Positions 24,896 to 33,964 of a stretch of DNA of 64,000 nucleotides are shown piece by piece. The stretch spans positions 1 to 64,000 of the forward strand of contig JAJEEP010000005.1 of assembly GCA_022820945.1 (NCBI GenBank). Direction: 5' to 3'. How positions within the stretch are numbered: position 1 is the stretch's first letter; every line of letters starts with the position of its first letter. Both the position numbers and the translations under genes were made by a program. The notes beneath the pieces were generated by a model. It saw only the letters and a list, made by a program, of their open reading frames with translations. It ran no database searches and was not told the origin of the DNA. The DNA is from Alphaproteobacteria bacterium (GTDB lineage: Bacteria; Pseudomonadota; Alphaproteobacteria; UBA828).

Positions 24896-26689
24896 CTACG
24901 CCGCGCAGCGTTCGCCCCTGAGCGCCTCGGTGGCTGCGATGTCGACGACGCGCTCTTCAGAGTCGATCACCACGCCGTAGGACGCCCGCGCTTCGTCGAT
25001 CGAGATGTAGTCGTCGAGAACGTCGTCGAGAACCTGCTCCACCGGCCGGACCATGGGGTCGCCCCAACCGCCCCCACCGCCGGTCTCGATACGGAAGGCC
25101 TCGCCCGGCGCGAAGCGATAGGCCGCGAGCAGCGGGTTGTGCCACGCGCCGTCGTCCGCCAGACCGCCGATCACCTCGGCGGAGCCGTCCGGCAGGAGCT
25201 TGCAGAGCCGCTGCGCGCTGCTTTCCTGCCCTCCTTCGACGCCAGGGCTGCCCGCGAGGGTCCGCGAGGTCTCGATGCTGAGCTCGGCGTTTCCGTTGAA
25301 GCGGAATTGCAGCCTGGCGCCGAGCCCGCCTCTGTGGGTGCCGGGCCCGGCGGAATCCTGCCTCAGGTCGAACGCCTCGTAGACGATGGGGTAGCAGAGC
25401 TCGGCCACCTCGGCCGAGAGATTCATGCAGTTGCCGGTGGGGTCGAACCTGACGCTGGCGCCGTCCATGTCGTTCATGCCGCCCCAACCGCCGGCAGGCA
25501 GGTCGGAGAACACGGTTTGGCGCCGGGTCTCCGGGTCGGTTACGGCACAGACCAGCCAATTCACGTCCGACATGGTGCCGCCCGTCGCGTCCTGCGGCAT
25601 GGCCTGGCTCATCGCCAGCCAGATCGAACTGTTGATCTTGGCGGCGGTCACCGTGGTACAGCCGATGGTGGGCGCGGGCCACTTGGCGTTGAGCCAGCAA
25701 TCGTCGGGCAGGACGATGTCGACGGCGTCGAACAGGCCGGCGTTGGCAGGGGCCTCGGGGCAGAGGTAGAAGCGCAGCGCCAGATAAGTGGCCGAGAACG
25801 TGTTGGCGAGCGGCGAGTTGATAGCGCCGACGCATTGCGGGTCCGACCCGGTGAAGTCGACGGTCATCTTCTCGCCTTCGGCGACGATCTTCACGGCGAG
25901 CTTGATCGGCTCCTCGCTGAAGCCGTCGGTATCCACGAAGTCGGTCACCGCGTACTCGCCGTCGGGGATCGCCTCGATGCGGCTGCGGCTGATGCGATTG
26001 GTGTAGGCGATCAGCTCGCGCATGGCGATCTCGACCGTCTCCAGTCCGTAGCGGGCGACCCCGCGGCTGAACTCCTGCTCGGCGACCTTCAGCGCTCCCA
26101 TGTGGGCCTGGATGTCGCCCTCGATGTATTCCGGGCAGCGCGTGTTGTTCTTGATCAGGGCCAGCAGGTCCTGGTTCATCTCGTATTCGTTGAAGAGCTT
26201 GAGCGGCGGGATGCGCAGCCCTTCGCCCGCGATATGCGTGCCGAAGGACTGCCCGCCAGCGGCGCCGCCGCCGAGGTCCTGCCAGTGCCCCCGGCTCACG
26301 GCGAAGCCCAGGAGCCTGTCGTCGCTGAAGATCGGCATCGTGAAGGTGGTGTCCGGAATGTGTGTCCCGCCCTGGAAGGGATCGTTCAGGACCACCACGT
26401 CGCCGGGGCGGAGCGCCTCCTTGCCGTACTTGTTGACCGATTCCTGGGCGGCGAAGTGCATGGCCGCCATGTGGATCGGACAACCCGGCGACTGGGAGAC
26501 GAGGCGGATGTCCGCGTCGTAGACGGCGTTGGAGTAGTCGAGGATGTCGCTCAGGATCGGCGAGAACGCGGTCTTCTGCAGCACCTTGCTCATGCGCTCG
26601 CAGCAGAAATCGAAATGGCTGCGCAGGACCTCGAAGGTCACCGGATCGAGATCTCGGATCTCCGATGCGTTGTAGTTGGCAGCTTCCAT
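24896..26689 (-). CDS. hydantoinase B / oxoprolinase-type subunit (HyuB 1)
   Basis: 597 residues from the ATG at 26689, preceded by GAGGGATCAAGG. Family features: DPVTFEVLRSHFDFCCERM at the N-terminus, VVLNDPFQGGTHIPDTTF, VSRGHWQDLGGGAAGG, and near the C-terminus DSAGPGTHRGGLGARLQF and GGGGGWGDPMVRP. HyuB works with HyuA in ATP-dependent opening of hydantoins, 5-oxoproline or in carboxylation of ketones. Its HyuA partner is the next gene upstream (26728). The N-terminus has no basic tail, unlike the three HyuB proteins at 31042, 45368 and 54243. Confidence 0.92.
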   Translation of the reverse strand: MEAANYNASEIRDLDPVTFEVLRSHFDFCCERMSKVLQKTAFSPILSDILDYSNAVYDADIRLVSQSPGCPIHMAAMHFAAQESVNKYGKEALRPGDVVVLNDPFQGGTHIPDTTFTMPIFSDDRLLGFAVSRGHWQDLGGGAAGGQSFGTHIAGEGLRIPPLKLFNEYEMNQDLLALIKNNTRCPEYIEGDIQAHMGALKVAEQEFSRGVARYGLETVEIAMRELIAYTNRISRSRIEAIPDGEYAVTDFVDTDGFSEEPIKLAVKIVAEGEKMTVDFTGSDPQCVGAINSPLANTFSATYLALRFYLCPEAPANAGLFDAVDIVLPDDCWLNAKWPAPTIGCTTVTAAKINSSIWLAMSQAMPQDATGGTMSDVNWLVCAVTDPETRRQTVFSDLPAGGWGGMNDMDGASVRFDPTGNCMNLSAEVAELCYPIVYEAFDLRQDSAGPGTHRGGLGARLQFRFNGNAELSIETSRTLAGSPGVEGGQESSAQRLCKLLPDGSAEVIGGLADDGAWHNPLLAAYRFAPGEAFRIETGGGGGWGDPMVRPVEQVLDDVLDDYISIDEARASYGVVIDSEERVVDIAATEALRGERCAA

Positions 26690-26727
26690 TGCCTTGATCC
26701 CTCGTGCGCCCCGGCTGCTCCGCGCGC

Positions 26728-28758
26728 TCAGACGGTTCCGTCCAACGCGATCAACAGGTTGCCGCTGCGGTCGACCGACGCCTGCGTGCCGGGCGGCAGG
26801 ACAGTCTCCGAATGATTGTAGTCTACAATGGCGGGGCCCGTGATGGCGACGCTGGGATAGAGCCGCTCGCCGGCATAGATCGCGACATCGTGCCATGATC
26901 CGCCAAAATAGACCGGCCGCGCGCCGCGCTCGACCTCGGCAGCAGCGCCAGCCTCGGCTCCATGCAGGGTCGGGCGTGCGAACGCGCCTGCGGCGGTGAC
27001 GCCGATGCTGACGAACTCGGCGGGGAAGGTTGGCGACTTGACGCCGTGCTCGGCTTCATGCGCGTCGTGGAAGGCATCTGCGATGTCCTGAGCGCGGTCC
27101 GCCGGGAGCGGGCTGTCACCCAGCGGCGTCAGCACCTCCCAGAACTGGCCCACGTAGCGCATCTGCGCGTGACGCGAGAGCATCATCTCGTCTTCCGCGA
27201 TGCCGTCTCGCGCGAGCAGGGCCCGGCCCTGGCTCTCCAGCTCCGAAAACATCCGGTTGAGGCGGTTGAAATCCGCTTCGTCCACGGAGGCGTAGTAGAA
27301 CTCCTCCAGGTCGTGGCGGATGTCCATGGCGGTCGCGCCGAAGGCCGAGGCGACGCCGGCGTGGGCCGGAACCACGATACGCGGGATGTTCATCGCGCGG
27401 GCGATCTGGCAGGCGTGCATCGGGCCTGCACCGCCGAAGCTCGCGAGCACGAAGTCGCGCGGGTCCCGGCCTCGATCGGTGAGCACGAGCTTGATCGCCT
27501 GGGCCATGTTCTCGCACGTAATGGAGATGATCGCCTCGGCCGCCTCCAGCCGGTCTATGCCGAGCCGGTCGGCAATCCTGCCCACGGCGCGCTCTGCGGC
27601 GTCGGCGTCGAGGGTGAGCTTGCCGCCCAGCGTGGCGTCCAGGCGGCCGAGGACGAAGTTCGCGTCCGTCACCGTCGCCTCGGCCCCGCCGCGATCGTAG
27701 CAGGCCGGCCCCGGATCGGAGCCCGCGCTCTGCGGCCCGACCCGCAGCGAGCCGCCTTTGTCGACCCAGGCGATCGACCCGCCGCCGGCGCCGACGCTCC
27801 GTATATCCAGCATCGGGATGGTGATCGGCACTTCCCATTCGAGCTGGTAGTCGTGGGTAAGCAGCCCTTCCCCGTGGTCGACGATGGAGGCGTCGAAGGT
27901 CGTGCCACCCATGTCGGTATGGATGATATTCGAGAACTCGGTCGTCTGGCTCAGGTAGCGGGCGTAGGCGACACCGCCGGCAGGCCCGGATTCCACCAGC
28001 TCCTCCGGACGCTCGATGGCGAGATCGACGCCCATCATGCCGCCGTTGCTCTTGAGCGCGAGCAGCGAGCCGGTGAAGCCGTTGTCGCTGAGCCCGGCCG
28101 CCAGGCGGTTGAAATAGTCGGTCATCACGGTGAGCAGCGCAGCGCGCACCACGGTCGTGGAGAAGCGCCCGTGCTCCCTGAACTTCCTCACTGTCTCGGA
28201 GGAGAGCGCGATGTGACAGTCGGGGTATTCCTTCAGCAGGATGTCGCGCATCCGGGCCTCATGCCGCCCGTCCACATAGGCGTTGATGAAGCAGATCGCG
28301 ACCGACTGAGCGCCCTGCTCCCTGATTTGGCGCGCGACGCGCCGTGCTTCCTCGTCGTCGAACGGGCTCAGTTCGTCGCCCGAAGCAGAGAGCCGGCATC
28401 CCAGGGTGAAGCGCTGGCGCCGGGGGACGATGGGCGCAGGCCGCTTCTGGCGCAGTGCGAACAGGTGCTGCCGGCGCTGACGCCCGATTTCGATGACGTC
28501 GCGAAAGCCCTCCGTCGTGACCATGGCGACCGGCGGATAGCTGCGCTCGACCAGGGCGTTGGTCGCGGTCGTGGTGCCGTGGACGAGCACGCTTATCTGT
28601 GCCGGGTCGATCGCGGCCGCCGCCAACGCGTTCAGCACACCCACCGAGCGGTCGCCGGCGGTGGTCAGCACCTTCGCCGAGATCGTCGCGCCGCTCTCTC
28701 CATTCGCCGCGAAGAGGTCGGTGAAAGTTCCTCCAACGTCAATTCCGACGTGCCACAT
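26728..28758 (-). CDS. hydantoinase A / oxoprolinase-type ATPase subunit (HyuA 1)
   Basis: 676 residues from the ATG at 28758. The actin-like ATPase fold is shown by GIDVGGTFTDLF (phosphate 1), LVHGTTTATNALVE, ESGPAGGVAYARYL and HTDMGGTTFDASIVDHG (phosphate 2/adenosine region), and SVGAGGGSIAWVDKGGSLRVGPQSAGSDPGPACY. It would phosphorylate or activate the substrate for the HyuB encoded 38 bases downstream. It is transcribed divergently from a second HyuA gene at 28964; identity between the two is modest. Confidence 0.92.
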   Translation of the reverse strand: MWHVGIDVGGTFTDLFAANGESGATISAKVLTTAGDRSVGVLNALAAAAIDPAQISVLVHGTTTATNALVERSYPPVAMVTTEGFRDVIEIGRQRRQHLFALRQKRPAPIVPRRQRFTLGCRLSASGDELSPFDDEEARRVARQIREQGAQSVAICFINAYVDGRHEARMRDILLKEYPDCHIALSSETVRKFREHGRFSTTVVRAALLTVMTDYFNRLAAGLSDNGFTGSLLALKSNGGMMGVDLAIERPEELVESGPAGGVAYARYLSQTTEFSNIIHTDMGGTTFDASIVDHGEGLLTHDYQLEWEVPITIPMLDIRSVGAGGGSIAWVDKGGSLRVGPQSAGSDPGPACYDRGGAEATVTDANFVLGRLDATLGGKLTLDADAAERAVGRIADRLGIDRLEAAEAIISITCENMAQAIKLVLTDRGRDPRDFVLASFGGAGPMHACQIARAMNIPRIVVPAHAGVASAFGATAMDIRHDLEEFYYASVDEADFNRLNRMFSELESQGRALLARDGIAEDEMMLSRHAQMRYVGQFWEVLTPLGDSPLPADRAQDIADAFHDAHEAEHGVKSPTFPAEFVSIGVTAAGAFARPTLHGAEAGAAAEVERGARPVYFGGSWHDVAIYAGERLYPSVAITGPAIVDYNHSETVLPPGTQASVDRSGNLLIALDGTV

Positions 28759-28845
28759 CGCGCTAGTCCCGGTGGTTCGATAGATCGTGAGAGCCGGTCG
28801 AAAACAGCCTGGTCGAGAATGCAACCCGGCAACGCGCGCCGGAGG

Positions 28846-28935
28846 CGCCGTCTTTCTAGCGGATCGCCGTCTTTACGGAAATATCGGCCGGCCCCAAAGA
28901 TGACCTCGGCAAGGGTCCTGTGATAGAGACAGGAC
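28846..28935. promoter_or_regulatory. repeats in the divergent HyuA control region
   Basis: The 205-base divergent region holds a direct repeat CGCCGTCTTT at 28846-28855 and 28865-28874 (19 bases apart), and an inverted repeat GTCCTGT-7 bases-ACAGGAC at 28915-28935, 28 bases before the plus-strand start. These are candidate operator sites for shared control of both hydantoinase operons. No regulator gene adjoins. Confidence 0.35.
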
Positions 28936-28963
28936 GGCAGTTGAATGCGCGGGGAGAGGCTTC

Positions 28964-31030
28964 ATGCGCCACATCATGGGCGTCGATATCGGCGGTACCT
29001 TCACGGATTTTTCGCTTATTGACGATCAGGGAGGCATCACGCTTTGGAAGGAGGCGACGACGCCTGCCGATCCGGGACTGGCCGTCCAGCGCGGCCTGGA
29101 AGCGCTCGCCGATGCGCAGGGCCTGGGGGTCGATTCCTTCGTCGGTAGTCTGGACCTCTTCGTGCACGGCCAGACCATCGCCACGAACACGGTGATCCAG
29201 CGCAACGGCCCCAAGACGGCGCTGCTCTGCACCGAGGGCTTCCGCGACGTTCTCTACTTCCGCGACGGCTTCAAGCCCGACCGCTACAACGTCAGCCTTC
29301 CCAGATCGAAAGACTTCATCCGCCGCGACCTGCGCCTACCGCTGACGGAGCGGATGGACTATCGCGGCGAGCCGCTGATCGAGCTCGACGAGGACTCGGT
29401 GCGGGCGGCGGCCCGGACGCTCAAGGAACAGGGCGTCGAATCCGTCGCCGTCGCGCTGCTCTGGTCTATCATGAACTCGAGCCACGAGGTCCGGGCGAAG
29501 GAAATCCTTGCCGAGGAGCTTCCAGACGTGCCCGTGGTGCTGAGCTCGGACGTACTGCCCATGATCCGCGAGTGGGAGCGGACATCGAGCACCGTCCTCA
29601 GCGCCTACATCCTGCCGCGCATCTCCAGCTACATGATCGCGCTCGAAAAATATCTCTCCGAGAACGGCTTCGGTCAGAACCTGCTTGTCATGCAGCTCAA
29701 CGGCGGCACGGCAACGGTCAAGCAGATCATCGAGCGGCCCATCTACGCGCTGGCCTCGGGCCCGGCGGCGGGGCCGGCAGCCGGCCTCTATTGCGCCGAG
29801 CGGGTGGGCGTCAACAACGTCATCACCATCGACATGGGCGGCACCAGCTTCGACGTGTGCATGGTGACCGACGGCGAGCCCGCGCTGACCAAGGACATGC
29901 GGGTGCACGACAACCCGGTCGGTGTTGCTGCGGTTGACGTGCATTCGATCGGCGCGGGCGGCGGCAGCATCGCCTGGATCGACAAGGGCGGCGCGCTGCA
30001 GGTGGGGCCGATGAGCGCCGGCGCGGAGCCGGGGCCTGCCTGTTACGAGCTGGGCGGCGACCGGCCGACCGTGACCGATGCCAACGTGGTCCTCGGCTAC
30101 ATCAATCCCGAATTCTTCCTCGGTGGCCGGCGGGACATCAATCCCGATGCCTCCTCCCGGGTTATCGAGGAGTCAATTGCGAAGCCTCTGGGCTTGAGCG
30201 TTGAACAGGCGGCCGACGGCATCTTCCAGATCGTCAACACCAACATGGTCGACGCGATCCGCGTGGTCTCGGTCGAGAAAGGCATCGACCCCCGTGGCTA
30301 CAGCCTGGTGGTGGGCGGCGGCGCGGGCGCCATCCATGCCGGAGCACTCGGCGTGGAACTCGGCATGAAGCAGGCGATCATTCCGCGCTACGGCGGGGTC
30401 TTCTGCTCCTACGGGATGATCGCGAGCGACGTCCGGCACGATCTGATCAAGGCCTTCGCGACCAACACCAGCGACTTCGACCTCGCTCGCGTCAACCAAA
30501 TATTCGCTGAGCTCGAAGCCGAGGCGATTGCCGAGCTCAAGGCGCAGGGCTTCGCCCGCTCGCGGATCAGGATCGCCCGCTTTGCCGATGCCAAGTACTC
30601 GAACCAGATTCACGAGCTGACGATCCCGCTGCCGTCCAAGGGCAAGATCAAGAAATCGGATATCGAGAACATCGCCGAGGCCTTCCACGGCCTGCACGAG
30701 CGCATGTTCTCCTACTGCGTGCGGGAGAGCGCGGTCGACCTGTTCCACTGGCGGATCACGGCGGAGGGCAGGTTGCCCGAGCGCGAGACGCCGATTCAGA
30801 AGCGCACGCGCAAGCCCGCGAGCGAGGCGCAGAAGGGCACGCGCATGGTCTATTTCAGGGCCTTCAAGAAGTACCGCCGGACCAAGATCTACGACGGCAG
30901 CAAGGTGCGCCACGGCATGACAATCGAAGGGCCGGCCGTGGTCGAGCAGGAGAATTCGACGATCGTGGTCCAGCCCAAGCACACGCTGAAGGTCAACCGC
31001 TACGACGATTTCGTCCTCGCGATCAACTAG
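28964..31030 (+). CDS. hydantoinase A / oxoprolinase-type ATPase subunit (HyuA 2)
   Basis: 688 residues, start preceded by GGGGAGAGG. It has GVDIGGTFTDFSLID, LFVHGQTIATNTVIQRNGPKTAL, GPAAGPAAGLYCAERVGVNNVITIDMGGTSFDV and SIGAGGGSIAWIDKGGALQVGPMSAGAEPGPACYELGG. It is the ATPase partner of the HyuB gene 11 bases downstream. The C-terminal part contains a basic stretch (IQKRTRKPASEAQKGTRM). It is a probable partner for the orphan HyuB proteins at 45368 and 54243 as well, since those resemble its own HyuB and have no HyuA beside them (inference). Confidence 0.92.
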   Translation: MRHIMGVDIGGTFTDFSLIDDQGGITLWKEATTPADPGLAVQRGLEALADAQGLGVDSFVGSLDLFVHGQTIATNTVIQRNGPKTALLCTEGFRDVLYFRDGFKPDRYNVSLPRSKDFIRRDLRLPLTERMDYRGEPLIELDEDSVRAAARTLKEQGVESVAVALLWSIMNSSHEVRAKEILAEELPDVPVVLSSDVLPMIREWERTSSTVLSAYILPRISSYMIALEKYLSENGFGQNLLVMQLNGGTATVKQIIERPIYALASGPAAGPAAGLYCAERVGVNNVITIDMGGTSFDVCMVTDGEPALTKDMRVHDNPVGVAAVDVHSIGAGGGSIAWIDKGGALQVGPMSAGAEPGPACYELGGDRPTVTDANVVLGYINPEFFLGGRRDINPDASSRVIEESIAKPLGLSVEQAADGIFQIVNTNMVDAIRVVSVEKGIDPRGYSLVVGGGAGAIHAGALGVELGMKQAIIPRYGGVFCSYGMIASDVRHDLIKAFATNTSDFDLARVNQIFAELEAEAIAELKAQGFARSRIRIARFADAKYSNQIHELTIPLPSKGKIKKSDIENIAEAFHGLHERMFSYCVRESAVDLFHWRITAEGRLPERETPIQKRTRKPASEAQKGTRMVYFRAFKKYRRTKIYDGSKVRHGMTIEGPAVVEQENSTIVVQPKHTLKVNRYDDFVLAIN

Positions 31031-31041
31031 GGGAGCGAGTC

Positions 31042-32985
31042 ATGCCCAACATATCGACGGTGCATGGAGCCAAGCCGCAGGCCAAGAGAATCGCGAAGCG
31101 CCGGGTCAGCGCGCCCGCACGGAAGAGCGCCAAGGCGGCTGTCGACCCGATCACCTTCTCGGTCGTTCTCAATCGCTTCAACACGATTGCGAACGAGATG
31201 ACGCTGACCATGGAGAAGACCTCCTGGACCTCGATCATCGCGCTCGCGCGCGACTTCTCTTGCGCCATCTACGACGCCAAGGCGCGCCAGATCTGCATGA
31301 TGGACGCGCTGCCGGTGCACACCAACTCGATGCATGTGGTCCTGAAGGAGATCGCGCGGGTCTTCGAGGGCGACATCCACGACGGCGATGTCATCGTCTG
31401 TAACGACGCCTACAGCGGTAATACCCACGTCGGCGATTTCGTCACCGCCTGCCCGGTGTTCCACAAGGGCAAGCACATGTTCTGGAGCATGACCAAGGGG
31501 CATCAGCTCGATTGCGGCGCCTTCATCCCCACCAGCACGCCCGCCGCCGCCAAGGACGTGTGGCAGGAAGGGCTGCAGCTGCCGCCGATCAAGTTCTACG
31601 AGAAGGGCGAGCGGCGGGAGGACGTGGTCCGCATGTACCTCGCCAACGTGCGCTGGCAGGAGTGGCTCTACGGCGACCTGATGGCGCAGCTCGGCTCGAT
31701 CTGGACCGGCAAGCGGCGGCTCATCGAGCTTGCGTCGCACTACGGCAACGACGAGGTGGAGCGCTACATCGAGGCGATCTTCGACTACGCCGACCAGCGC
31801 ATGGCACAGGAAATCCGCCAGATGCCGGACGGCGAGTACGAGGGGACCTCCTGGCTCGACACCGACGGTCAGGGCGGCACCGACATTCCCGTGAACGCGC
31901 GGGTCTCGATCCGGGACGACCGGGTTCACGTCGATTTTGGCGGCTCGGCGCCGCAGACGCCGGGCGCGAACAACTCCTCATTCGGCGTGATGCAGGCCGC
32001 GGCAGGCATCCCGATTCTCTGCACGATCGACCCCTCGATTCCCCATAACGACGGCTGCCTGCGCCATATCACGGCCGAGGCGCCGCTCGGCTCGGTGTGC
32101 AACGCGCAGTATCCGGCATCCACGGCACTCGCCACCATCGGCCCCGACGACACGATGCAGGACGCCGTCTACAAGGCGCTCGCCCACGCGGTGCCCGAGC
32201 GCGTCACCGGCGGCAACGGCCGGGTCAGCTGCGTGCCCTTCTTCTCCGGCACCGACACCCGCGACGGGCAGGATCGCTCCTGGGGCTGCATGTTCTTCAA
32301 CGGCGGGCCGGCGGGCGGGGCATCGTCCAAGGAGGATGGCTGGCCTTTGCTGATCACCTCGGCCGGCATGGGCGGGCTCAAGATCCTGAGCGTCGAGATG
32401 AGCGAGATGCTCTACCCCATGCGCGTCGATAAGCAGGAGATCGGCGCCGATTCCATGGGTCACGGCGAGCATCACGGCGGCCCCGGCGTCGAGATTCAAA
32501 TTACGCCCATCGGCGGCCCGATCGAGTGCCACCTGTTCGGAGACGGCACCGCCAATCCGCCTCACGGCGTGATGGGCGGCACGACCGGGATAGGCGGCGG
32601 CAGCTACAAGGAGAACCTGGAAACGGGCAAGCGCACCTATTGCTCCTCAAAGGGGCTCCTCATGATCGAGGAGAACGAGATCTGAGTGGCGCACTCCAGT
32701 GGCGGCGGCGGTTACGGCGATCCGCTGAAGCGCGATCCCGAGGCGGTGCTGGAAAGCATCTTCGAGGGGCTGCTCACGGTCGAATGCGCGGCCGAGGTCT
32801 ATGGCGTCGTCATCAACAAGGCGACCATGACCATCGATTGGAACAAGACCGAGGCGCGGCGTGAGAAGATGGCGGCGGAGCGCGGCCCGCTCGAGGTGGT
32901 GGTGCCGACCACGCCAGGCGCCTCCGACTGGGTCGAGAATCGGCTCCGCGACGGCGACGAGTACCTGATCGACCCGCAGTGACGG
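31042..32985 (+). pseudogene. hydantoinase B-type subunit (HyuB 2) interrupted by an in-frame TGA
   Basis: The frame encodes 547 residues, then TGA at 32683-32685, then continues in the same frame for 98 more to 32982 before a TGA at 32980-32982 region end. Together they give about 646 residues, matching the intact paralogues (650 and 647). The stop falls exactly where the paralogues have Trp (EDEVWVGLS and ENEVWGGTS; here ENEI-stop-VAHSS), i.e. TGG to TGA. A GTG follows the stop immediately with GAGGAG 12 bases before it, so reinitiation could yield a split protein. It may be a nonsense mutation, a sequence error or a working two-piece subunit. The N-terminus is a basic tail (GAKPQAKRIAKRRVSAPARK). 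Confidence 0.8.
32686..32982 (+). CDS. C-terminal fragment of HyuB 2, possible separate polypeptide
   Basis: 98 residues from a GTG adjoining the premature stop. It begins MAHSSGGGGYGDPLKRDPEAVL and aligns with the end of HyuB at 45368 and 54243 (GGGGYGDALERDPEAVLESVFDGLLSLESAEDIYGVVINR). It ends VENRLRDGDEYLIDPQ, like the paralogues' NLRQGDDYLIDPQ. No mutations beyond the TGA are seen, so the tail is still under constraint or the change is very recent. Confidence 0.6.
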   Translation: MAHSSGGGGYGDPLKRDPEAVLESIFEGLLTVECAAEVYGVVINKATMTIDWNKTEARREKMAAERGPLEVVVPTTPGASDWVENRLRDGDEYLIDPQ

Positions 32986-33008
32986 GTCGCGCGAGACGGG
33001 ACCGGACC

Positions 33009-33923
33009 ATGGCGAGGCTCAATACATTCGATGCCGACGTCGGCGCTGACACGGTGGCGGCGGCGATCGAGCGGGACGGCTACGCGATCGTGCGGGGGCT
33101 TCTTGACCCGGAGACCCTTGCGCGGCTTGAGGGCGAACTGACTCCACATCTGGAAGCGACGGAGCTCGGCGACCCCGACGCGTTCATGGGGCACAAGACG
33201 AAGCGCTTCGGCGCGTTGCTCTCACGTTGCCCGACGACGCGGGACATGGTCGTTCACCCGCTCGCACTCGGGATCGCCGACCGCGTGCTCGGGCCGTACT
33301 GCGCGCGTTACCAGGTTCATTACACCGGTGTCATGCACATCGAGCCCGGCGAAACGGTGCAGACGATGCACAGGGATACCGGCCCGTTTCCTATCCAGAA
33401 CCCTGCACCGCCGCTCACGCTCGCGACCATGTGGGCGGTCAGCGATTTCTCGGCTGAGAACGGAGCGACCCGCATCGTGCCGGGCAGCCATCGTTGGACC
33501 GACGACCGGGTTCCGGAGCCGGACGAGATCACGCAGGCCGAGATGCCGGCGGGCTCGATGCTGATGTATGTCGGCAGCCTGATTCACGGCGCCGGAGCCA
33601 ATCGTGCGAACGGCGCTCGCTGCGGCGTCGCGCTTCATTACGCCCTCGGCTGGCTGCGCCAGGAGGAGAACCAGTATCTCGCCGTGCCCATGGAAGAGGC
33701 GCGGAGCTTCCCCCATCAATTGCAGTGCCTGATGGGCTATGAGCTGGCCACGGTCAATCTGGGCTTCGTCGACCACAAGCACCCGAACGATATCCTGAAC
33801 GGGACCGCCGGCGAACAGGCGGGCGAGCTCGGACCTCAGGAGCTGATGGATGCGGACAACGCGATCCAGCGCTTCAAGGTCGAGGGCACCGCAGCCGTCG
33901 GCCGCGCGCGCATGAGGGTGTAA
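33009..33923 (+). CDS. phytanoyl-CoA dioxygenase (PhyH) family protein
   Basis: 304 residues from the ATG at 33009. It shows Fe(II)/2-oxoglutarate oxygenase motifs H121-x-D123 in MHRDTGPFPIQ and distal H193 in LIHGAGANR, with TRIVPGSHRW typical of PhyH. It begins 26 bases after the HyuB 2 tail and ends the HyuA2-HyuB2 operon, so it probably acts in the same pathway, hydroxylating an amide or acyl intermediate (inference). Many members of this group remain uncharacterised. Confidence 0.9.
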   Translation: MARLNTFDADVGADTVAAAIERDGYAIVRGLLDPETLARLEGELTPHLEATELGDPDAFMGHKTKRFGALLSRCPTTRDMVVHPLALGIADRVLGPYCARYQVHYTGVMHIEPGETVQTMHRDTGPFPIQNPAPPLTLATMWAVSDFSAENGATRIVPGSHRWTDDRVPEPDEITQAEMPAGSMLMYVGSLIHGAGANRANGARCGVALHYALGWLRQEENQYLAVPMEEARSFPHQLQCLMGYELATVNLGFVDHKHPNDILNGTAGEQAGELGPQELMDADNAIQRFKVEGTAAVGRARMRV

Positions 33924-33964
33924 GCGACGGTCAAGTAGTCGGCCCGCCCTTGCAGGCCCTCACC

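Noticed and set aside
32683-32685. TGA read as selenocysteine
   Set aside because: Paralogues have Trp here, not Cys or Sec, and no SECIS-like hairpin is evident downstream.
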